A DNA stretch of 64,000 nt from Bartonella bovis 91-4. GTDB lineage: Bacteria; Pseudomonadota; Alphaproteobacteria; Rhizobiales; Rhizobiaceae. Position 1 is the stretch's first letter. Each line of letters starts with the position of its first letter. The translations under genes and the position numbers were made by a program. The DNA lies in NCBI RefSeq assembly GCF_000384965.1, contig NZ_CM001844.1:531341-595340 (forward strand), read 5' to 3'. Of the stretch, positions 57,879 through 64,000 are shown one piece after another. The notes below the pieces were generated by a model, which was given only the letters and a program-made list of their open reading frames with translations, did no database searches and had not been told where the DNA came from.

Positions 57879-59765
57879 CTAAAAAGTATTGAAGATATGG
57901 TTATAATTAGAATTGTTAATTTTCACCGGGTGTTCTTTATTTGCAACTTGGAGTATTTCTAGCTTTAAATCTTCTCTTATCATCATATCCAGATTAGTAC
58001 GAACATCAGGTGAAATAGCTTGAGCAGTGATATTGTCAGGTACCATAGAGGTAGTTATTTTATAAATAATACGGTTTGTTGTGACTGTACCTTTTGCGAT
58101 ACCATAATGACCTTTAGGATTAGAAAATAATGCTTTAATGTCTTCAGGTCTAAAAACTTCTGATGAATCTTGGCGCCGTAAAGCTTGAGTCGTTTGTTTT
58201 CTAACGCCAAATTCAGCAGCAAGAAAATCAAGACTTTTTCCTTTATTTAGCTGTTTGAGAGCGTTTTCAGCTTTTTCGTCAAGAAGACGTTGGATTTCTT
58301 CGTTTTTCCATTGAGCGATAGCATCTTGTTTTACTTCTTCAAGTGTTCTGTCGCGGACAGGGGTAATCATATCCACTTGATACCAGAGATATCCTCCTCC
58401 TTGAAGAGAGAGCACGTCTAGCTCAGCTTCTGCATTTGATTGATAGATAGCATCTAACAAAATGTCTTTTTCAGGTAAATCTGTCAGTATTATCCCTTCA
58501 ATTGTTTTTCCTTTTTTATCAATAGTAATTTTACGGAGAGGCAATTTATATTGATCGGCGATTTCTTTAAGAGAGGCTCCTTCAAAACGAGCATTTTCAA
58601 TTTCTGTATACTTATTATGCATATCAGTAGCAGCGCAGTTTTGTGCAAGTGTTTGGCGAATATTCTTTTCTACCGTTTCAAAAGGAATAGGACTCGAAGG
58701 TATAATATCTATAACACGAATGATTACAGGACCTTGCAGATCATCGATAACAGTACTAACCTGCCCTTTCTTGAGTTCAAAAATCTCAGATTCCAGATGA
58801 TTAGGACGTTCACTTTTTAATAAAGGCCCTTTTTTAATGTCGTTGAGAGTCTTTTTTTCAGCTTTAACTAGGTCATCAAAACTTAAACCATCGGCTATTT
58901 TGTTTGCAGCCTTATCAGCCGCTTCACGTGTAGGAAAGCGTAATTCTTCAATTATACGTTTCTCAGGATTTGTAAAACGTGAGATATTCTGAGTGTAATA
59001 GGCTTTAGCTTCATCTTGAGAGATATCTTCTAATTGCACAAACTTTTCTGGCGTTATAGACAATAAAGAGACAGTGCGATATTCCGGGGCGCGAAATGCA
59101 TTTTTGTGCGTATCAAACCATTTCTGCAATGTTTCTTGATCGGGATCGGCAGTGATTTCTTTTTCTTTTAGATCGATAATAAGATAATCAGCGATACGCG
59201 TTTCTTCCTGATAAATAGCAAAGGTTTTATAGAAAAGCTCTGGCATCTTCATACCAGAGAGTAAAGCTAGAGTAAGCTGATTGCGTTTTTCTTTTTGAGT
59301 ATAATACTCAAAAAAATCACTTTGGTTGATACGTAATTGCTGAAGAAAATTGAGAAATAAATCTCTACTAAAGGCTCCGTTTTCCTGAAAAATACTGTCA
59401 GCACTAATGGCTTTTGCTATCATATCCTTTGAAAGGTTGATTTTCATTTTACGTGCTTGTTCATTAAAAAGTATATCGTGTTGTAACTGATTAAGAACAA
59501 AAGAAGGAATTCTGTATTGTTGTATTTCCTCTGGGGTAAGCATTCGTCCAAGACGTGAATTGAGTGCTAAACGTACACTCTGATCAGCAAGTGCAAGGCG
59601 ATAACTATCAACAGTTACTGTCGATTTGCCAGAGGTGAGTAAATCTCTCTCGCCTTGTGTGTATAACTGTGGTATACCCCATAAAAAAATGAAACATAGA
59701 AGTAAAATAGCAAAAAAAAGCCTAGCAAACCAAGAATTTTTAGCGCTTCTTAGGGTATTAAGCAT
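57879..59765 (-). CDS. ppiD: PpiD-like periplasmic chaperone / isomerase
   Basis: A 628-aa inner-membrane-anchored folding factor. One N-terminal membrane segment (~12-32, FARLFFAILLLCFIFLWGI) is followed by a SurA-type N-terminal helical domain (~40-210), a parvulin-like domain (~230-370) and a C-terminal chaperone region. It probably acts on proteins leaving the Sec translocon. It is divergent from tpiA, a common rhizobial arrangement. Confidence 0.9.
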   Translation of the reverse strand: MLNTLRSAKNSWFARLFFAILLLCFIFLWGIPQLYTQGERDLLTSGKSTVTVDSYRLALADQSVRLALNSRLGRMLTPEEIQQYRIPSFVLNQLQHDILFNEQARKMKINLSKDMIAKAISADSIFQENGAFSRDLFLNFLQQLRINQSDFFEYYTQKEKRNQLTLALLSGMKMPELFYKTFAIYQEETRIADYLIIDLKEKEITADPDQETLQKWFDTHKNAFRAPEYRTVSLLSITPEKFVQLEDISQDEAKAYYTQNISRFTNPEKRIIEELRFPTREAADKAANKIADGLSFDDLVKAEKKTLNDIKKGPLLKSERPNHLESEIFELKKGQVSTVIDDLQGPVIIRVIDIIPSSPIPFETVEKNIRQTLAQNCAATDMHNKYTEIENARFEGASLKEIADQYKLPLRKITIDKKGKTIEGIILTDLPEKDILLDAIYQSNAEAELDVLSLQGGGYLWYQVDMITPVRDRTLEEVKQDAIAQWKNEEIQRLLDEKAENALKQLNKGKSLDFLAAEFGVRKQTTQALRRQDSSEVFRPEDIKALFSNPKGHYGIAKGTVTTNRIIYKITTSMVPDNITAQAISPDVRTNLDMMIREDLKLEILQVANKEHPVKINNSNYNHIFNTF

Positions 59766-59918
59766 CGTTTAATTCCATTTATGTGCACAATGATTATCAA
59801 AGTAATGGCCGAATTTGCAATAAAGATGCACAAGATGCAAGCTTAAAGACTTGCTTTCGTTTTATAATTTGGTACTTAAAGCGGTAATTTTTTGTAAAAA
59901 AGCTTTTGAGGTAGAAAC

Positions 59919-60683
59919 ATGACTCCAAATATTCGGCCTTTAATTGCTGGAAATTGGAAAATGAATGGAATAGGTGAATCTCTTAAAGAGTTACATGCCA
60001 TCGCTACTGGTATTCGCTCTGATTTAGGTTGTTTATTTGAAGCGCTTATTTGCGTTCCAGCAACGCTTCTATCTCGTGCTTCTAATACATTGAGCGGTGA
60101 AAAGTTGCTTTTAGGAGGGCAGGATTGTCATTTCAGGGATAGTGGTCCTTATACTGGGGATATTTCAGCTGTTATGCTTAAAGAGGCAGGGGCTAGTCAC
60201 GTTATTATTGGACATTCGGAACGTCGTACAGCTTATCATGAAAGTAATGCAATTGTTTGCGCTAAAGTACAAGCTGCATGGCGAGAAAATCTTGTTGCTC
60301 TTGTTTGTATTGGTGAGACATTGGAAGAGCGCGAAAATGACAAAATATTGGATGTAATCGCACGCCAGCTTGAGGGTTCTATACCAGATAACGCGACAGC
60401 ACAGAATACAATTATCGCTTATGAACCTATATGGGCTATAGGTACGGGTAAAACCCCTACTACAGGGGATGTTGCACAAGTGCATAGTTTTATTCGTGAT
60501 AAGGTCAGCTATCGTTTTAGTGATGATGGATGTAACATGCGTTTGCTTTATGGCGGGTCAGTTAAGCCATCAAATGCACTTGAACTTTTGAGTACTGCTC
60601 ATGTTAATGGTGCCCTAATTGGTGGAGCAAGTTTAAAAGCGGTTGATTTTTTAACTATTTGCGATGTTTATCGTCAATTATAA
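59919..60683 (+). CDS. tpiA: Triosephosphate isomerase
   Basis: Interconverts dihydroxyacetone phosphate and glyceraldehyde-3-phosphate. The active-site Lys is in GNWKMNG, the His in VIIGHSERR and the Glu in AYEPIWAIGTGKTPT, the latter also containing loop 6. At 254 aa the length is normal. It is followed by secG after about 85 bases. Confidence 0.98.
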   Translation: MTPNIRPLIAGNWKMNGIGESLKELHAIATGIRSDLGCLFEALICVPATLLSRASNTLSGEKLLLGGQDCHFRDSGPYTGDISAVMLKEAGASHVIIGHSERRTAYHESNAIVCAKVQAAWRENLVALVCIGETLEERENDKILDVIARQLEGSIPDNATAQNTIIAYEPIWAIGTGKTPTTGDVAQVHSFIRDKVSYRFSDDGCNMRLLYGGSVKPSNALELLSTAHVNGALIGGASLKAVDFLTICDVYRQL

Positions 60684-60768
60684 GAAGAGAATTCATAATT
60701 GTCTCTTGGATTATAGGCAATTTGTATATAAATAACTATAAGAGTTTATAAAGAGCAGAGCAGAGTTT

Positions 60769-61224
60769 ATGCAAACAGTACTCATTGTAATTCATTTTTT
60801 GATTGTTATTACTTTAATTGGCGTTGTGTTGATTCAGCCTTCGGAAGGTGGCGGACTCGGTACTAGTGGTGGTTCAGGACTTATGAGTGTTCGTGGGACC
60901 AAAAACATGTTGACACGTTTAACGACTATCTTGGCAATTTGTTTTTTTACGGTATCCATTATACTTGTTGTAGTTGGCAATATATCCAACTCTGATTCTG
61001 ATATTCTTAATCGTATTCCGATTAATTCAGAACAAAATCCGGCAAACAAAAATACGTTAGAAGAAGGTAAGCCATCATCTACTCAAGGTTCCAAGCCTTC
61101 TATTCTCGAACAATTAGGTGGTGCTTCGACATCTTCTCAACAACAAAGTAAGCCTGCTACTCCTACAGGTGAAAATCCAATTCCATCACCAATTGGGAAT
61201 TCAAGTAGTGATGGCGTCAAATAA
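60769..61224 (+). CDS. secG: Preprotein translocase subunit SecG
   Basis: Two-helix component of the SecYEG channel. The N-terminal ~75 residues (VLIQPSEGGGLGTSGGSGLMSVRGTKNMLTRLT between two membrane segments) are canonical. At 151 aa it is longer than the ~110 aa of E. coli because of a Ser/Gln/Pro-rich tail. It lies in the tpiA-secG-pyrG order common in alphaproteobacteria. Confidence 0.93.
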   Translation: MQTVLIVIHFLIVITLIGVVLIQPSEGGGLGTSGGSGLMSVRGTKNMLTRLTTILAICFFTVSIILVVVGNISNSDSDILNRIPINSEQNPANKNTLEEGKPSSTQGSKPSILEQLGGASTSSQQQSKPATPTGENPIPSPIGNSSSDGVK

Positions 61225-61354
61225 TTTTAAAAATCAAGTATGGATTTTAAAAAATATTGTTTTTGCACCTTTTTTAGTTTGAGAAGATAAAAATTACTTT
61301 TTAGTACTTTTTTGACTAGAAAAATTATAATAAACTGCTTATTACCGTAAGCCC

Positions 61355-62983
61355 ATGGCACGTTATGTTTTTATTACTGGTGGTGTGGTTTCTTCTCTTG
61401 GGAAAGGCATTGCTGCGGCAGCTTTAGCTGCGATACTACAGGCACGTGGATATCGTGTACGGATCCGTAAACTTGATCCTTATTTGAATGTTGATCCAGG
61501 CACGATGTCGCCTTATCAGCATGGTGAAGTGTTTGTTACCGATGATGGTGCAGAAACAGATCTTGATCTTGGTCATTATGAACGTTTTACTGGGCGTTGC
61601 GCTAATAACCAAGACAGTATCACGGCAGGGCGTATTTATCGCAATATCATTGAGAGAGAGCGCCGCGGTGATTATTTAGGGGAGACAGTTCAAGTTATTC
61701 CTCATGTTACAGATGAAATTAAGGCATTCATTACTACAGGAAACGAAGAGTTTGACTTTGTCTTATGTGAAATAGGTGGAACGGTTGGTGATATTGAGGC
61801 GATGCCTTTTTTAGAAGCAATTCGTCAACTGCGTAATGAGTTGCCAAGGCAAAGCGCTGTTTATATGCACCTTACATTAATGCCTTATATTGCTTCTGCA
61901 GGTGAATTAAAAACTAAACCAACACAACATTCTGTTAAAGAGTTGCAATCGATAGGTATTGCTCCTGATATTTTATTAGTGCGCGCAGATCGACCTATTC
62001 CAGAATCAGAACGGCGTAAATTATCACTTTTTTGTAATGTTCGTCCAAGTGCAGTGATCCAGGCGTTGGATGTTTTGACTGTTTATGATGTTCCCATAGC
62101 ATATCATAAAGAGGGTTTAGATTCAGAAGTTCTTTTTGCTTTTGGAATTGATTCGGCACCTCAACCAAATATGAATTGTTGGGAGGATATTACATATCGC
62201 ATTCATCATCCTGAAGGGGAAGTAACGGTTGCAATTGTTGGAAAATATATAGGTTTGAAAGATGCTTATAAATCTCTTATTGAGGCAATTGCGCACGGTG
62301 GGTTAGCTAATAGAGTGAAGGTTAATATTGAATGGATTGAAGCAGAGCTTTTTGAAAAAGAAGATTCTGCACCTTATTTACAAAAAGTCCATGGGATTTT
62401 GGTTCCTGGTGCTTTTGGTGGACGTGGCGCAGAAGGTAAAATCCGAGCAATTCAATTTGCGCGAGAACGTAAAATACCATTTTTGGGCATTTGCTTTGGA
62501 ATGCAATTAGCTTGTATCGAGGCGGCTCGCAATCTTGCAAATATTAAAAATGCTTCATCGAGTGAATTTTGTGAGACAAAGGATGCAGTTGTAGGTTTAA
62601 TGACGGAATGGCTTAAGGGGGATTTGCTTGAGAAACGTACAGCATCTGGAAATCTTGGTGGAACGATGCGTCTTGGTGCTTTTGCGGCTCAATTAAAAGA
62701 AGGTAGCCGTATCTCTAAAATTTACGGAACAACAAATATTTACGAGCGACATCGCCATCGTTATGAAGTTAATATTCATTATAAAGAAAGACTAGAACAA
62801 TTTGGATTTATTTTTTCTGGTATATGTCCAGACGGTATTTTACCAGAAACAATAGAATATGTAGATCATCCATGGTTTATTGGGGTTCAATATCATCCAG
62901 AGTTAAAGTCACGTCCATTTGATCCGCATCCACTTTTTTCTTCTTTTATTGAGGCCACTGTGGAACAGAGCAGATTGGTTTAG
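61355..62983 (+). CDS. pyrG: CTP synthase
   Basis: Aminates UTP to CTP. The N-terminal synthase domain shows [14 protein letters not shown] and [23 protein letters not shown]. The C-terminal glutaminase domain shows the nucleophile Cys in [10 protein letters not shown] and the His-Glu pair in [10 protein letters not shown]. The 542-aa length is typical. CTP is needed for phospholipid synthesis (psd/pssA/pgsA) and to activate KDO, the product route of the next gene, kdsA. Confidence 0.98.
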   Translation: MARYVFITGGVVSSLGKGIAAAALAAILQARGYRVRIRKLDPYLNVDPGTMSPYQHGEVFVTDDGAETDLDLGHYERFTGRCANNQDSITAGRIYRNIIERERRGDYLGETVQVIPHVTDEIKAFITTGNEEFDFVLCEIGGTVGDIEAMPFLEAIRQLRNELPRQSAVYMHLTLMPYIASAGELKTKPTQHSVKELQSIGIAPDILLVRADRPIPESERRKLSLFCNVRPSAVIQALDVLTVYDVPIAYHKEGLDSEVLFAFGIDSAPQPNMNCWEDITYRIHHPEGEVTVAIVGKYIGLKDAYKSLIEAIAHGGLANRVKVNIEWIEAELFEKEDSAPYLQKVHGILVPGAFGGRGAEGKIRAIQFARERKIPFLGICFGMQLACIEAARNLANIKNASSSEFCETKDAVVGLMTEWLKGDLLEKRTASGNLGGTMRLGAFAAQLKEGSRISKIYGTTNIYERHRHRYEVNIHYKERLEQFGFIFSGICPDGILPETIEYVDHPWFIGVQYHPELKSRPFDPHPLFSSFIEATVEQSRLV

Positions 62984-63020
62984 TTTTATAAATTTGTGTG
63001 CTCACTTTTTGAGGAATAAA

Positions 63021-63857
63021 ATGTCTACACCAAATATTTGTGTTAAAGTTGGAAATGTTGTTTTTTCCAATGATGCGCCTCTGTCTTTAATTGCAGGTCC
63101 TTGCCAGATGGAAAGTCGAGATCATGCTTTTGAAATAGCAGGTCGGCTTAAAACAATTACAGATCAAATTGGTATTGGATTTGTTTATAAATCTAGTTAC
63201 GATAAAGCCAATAGGACGTCTCTCAATGCAAAGCGTGGTATTGGTTTTGAAAAAGCAATGATTATTTTTTCTGATCTTAAGAAAGAATTTGGCTTTCCGA
63301 TATTGACTGATGTACATACAGAAGAACAATGTAAGGTAGTCGCTTCCACAGTAGATGTTTTGCAGATACCAGCTTTTTTATGTCGTCAAACAGATCTTTT
63401 AATTGCAGCAGCTAAAACGGGGCGTGTGATCAATATTAAGAAAGGTCAATTTTTAGCTCCTTGGGATATGGAAAATGTCTTAAAAAAAGTAACTCAAAGC
63501 GGTAATCCTAATGTTATGCTTTGTGAACGTGGCACTTCATTTGGTTATAATCGTCTTATTTCTGATATGCGCTCGTTGCCAATTATGCGCTCATTTGGAG
63601 CGCCTGTGATTTTTGATGCAACGCATTCTGTTCAAGAACCAGGTGGTAAGGGTGATTCATCTGGTGGGCAAAGGCAGTTTGTTGAAGCATTAGCACGCGC
63701 GGCTGTTGCTGTTGGTGTTGCAGGTATTTTTTTAGAAACACATCAAGATCCAGATAATGCGCCATCTGATGGGCCTAATATGATTAAAATTGATAACTTA
63801 CAAAGATTGCTTGAAATTTTGATAGATTTTGATTGCTTAGCAAAAAAAAGACATTGA
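63021..63857 (+). CDS. kdsA: KDO-8-phosphate synthase
   Basis: Condenses arabinose-5-phosphate and PEP to 3-deoxy-manno-octulosonate-8-phosphate for the lipopolysaccharide core. Motifs LIAGPCQMESRDHA, YKSSYDKANRTS and FDATHSVQEPGG are present. The ATG at 63021, with a GAGGAA ribosome site, gives the normal ~278 aa; a start at 62919 inside pyrG would add 34 unrelated residues. Confidence 0.97.
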   Translation: MSTPNICVKVGNVVFSNDAPLSLIAGPCQMESRDHAFEIAGRLKTITDQIGIGFVYKSSYDKANRTSLNAKRGIGFEKAMIIFSDLKKEFGFPILTDVHTEEQCKVVASTVDVLQIPAFLCRQTDLLIAAAKTGRVINIKKGQFLAPWDMENVLKKVTQSGNPNVMLCERGTSFGYNRLISDMRSLPIMRSFGAPVIFDATHSVQEPGGKGDSSGGQRQFVEALARAAVAVGVAGIFLETHQDPDNAPSDGPNMIKIDNLQRLLEILIDFDCLAKKRH

Positions 63858-63934
63858 ATATCAAGTATAGATAATTTCTATGAATGACGTTATGAATAAT
63901 GTGAATCAGATATTCATTATATAAGAGAATTTGT

Positions 63935-64000
63935 ATGACTGTAATTGTAGATATCATTGGGCGTGAAGTGCTTGATAGCCGTGGTAATCCAACTGTGGAG
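63935..64000 (+). CDS. eno: Enolase, 5' end only
   Basis: The last 66 bases encode [22 protein letters not shown], a perfect enolase N terminus, and run off the window. A run of GAGAA lies before the ATG. Its place after kdsA fits the alphaproteobacterial order. Confidence 0.95.
   Translation, partial: MTVIVDIIGREVLDSRGNPTVE

Noticed and set aside
1..64000. tRNA, rRNA, CRISPR, insertion sequence or prophage genes
   Set aside because: None was found when reading the gaps on both strands; no cloverleaf-like sequence ending in CCA, no regular spaced repeats, no transposase or integrase motifs.

Overview
The window looks like a chromosome segment of an AT-rich alphaproteobacterium of the order Rhizobiales, most likely the genus Bartonella. 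Three things point there: low GC with long AT-rich gaps, rhizobial gene clusters (rpsF-rpsR-DUF2232-rplI-dnaB-radA-cvpA-purF; tpiA-secG-pyrG-kdsA-eno; surA-pdxA-rsmA next to lptD-lptG-lptF), and a large AIDA-type autotransporter in an otherwise housekeeping background. The genus call is an inference from gene content and style. The species cannot be named from this window alone. No prophage, insertion sequence, CRISPR array, rRNA or tRNA gene was seen.

Layout. 1-2.7 kb: pantothenate genes panC and two tandem panB copies. 3.3-6.1 kb: HD hydrolase and YgfZ facing away from a dihydroorotase. 7.2-13.1 kb: cysS, a YetF-like protein, an Atm1-type ABC exporter, and the psd-pssA phospholipid pair. 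13.2-22.2 kb (minus strand): SDR, purF, cvpA, radA, dnaB, then the ribosomal operon rpsF-rpsR-DUF2232-rplI. 22.5-28.7 kb: PAP2 phosphatase, the fatty-acid cluster fabD-fabG-acpP-fabF, mltG and gmk. 28.8-36.4 kb (minus): rsmA-pdxA-surA and lptD-lptG-lptF, for outer-membrane assembly. 36.8-42 kb: holC, a small membrane protein, an MHS-type MFS transporter and the autotransporter. 43.3-48 kb: ndk, pgsA, uvrC, rlmJ. 48.6-57.8 kb: nagZ, a decayed tatABC operon, serS, a Pcm-like methyltransferase, a lipoprotein LysM/M23 protein, yajC, and a pair related to the complex I assembly factors NDUFAF3 and NDUFAF6. 57.9-64 kb: ppiD, tpiA, secG, pyrG, kdsA and the start of eno.

How it fits together. Much of the window builds the cell envelope: fatty acids (fab genes and acpP, whose cofactor derives from the pantothenate made by panB/panC), phospholipids (psd, pssA, pgsA), lipopolysaccharide (kdsA, pyrG for CTP, lptDFG), and outer-membrane protein folding and export (surA, ppiD, secG, yajC).

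The most notable observation is that all three twin-arginine translocase genes are present only as decaying remnants (49893-51457). Around them, several genes I would expect from rhizobial gene order (scpA-scpB, surE, secD-secF, alr, pepA) are not at their usual places. Other items to check: a panB tandem duplication that copied the tail of panC; a dihydroorotase with Gln in place of a metal-binding His; a Pcm homologue lacking its signature motif; basic tandem repeats in the autotransporter; and a structured leader upstream of rpsF.
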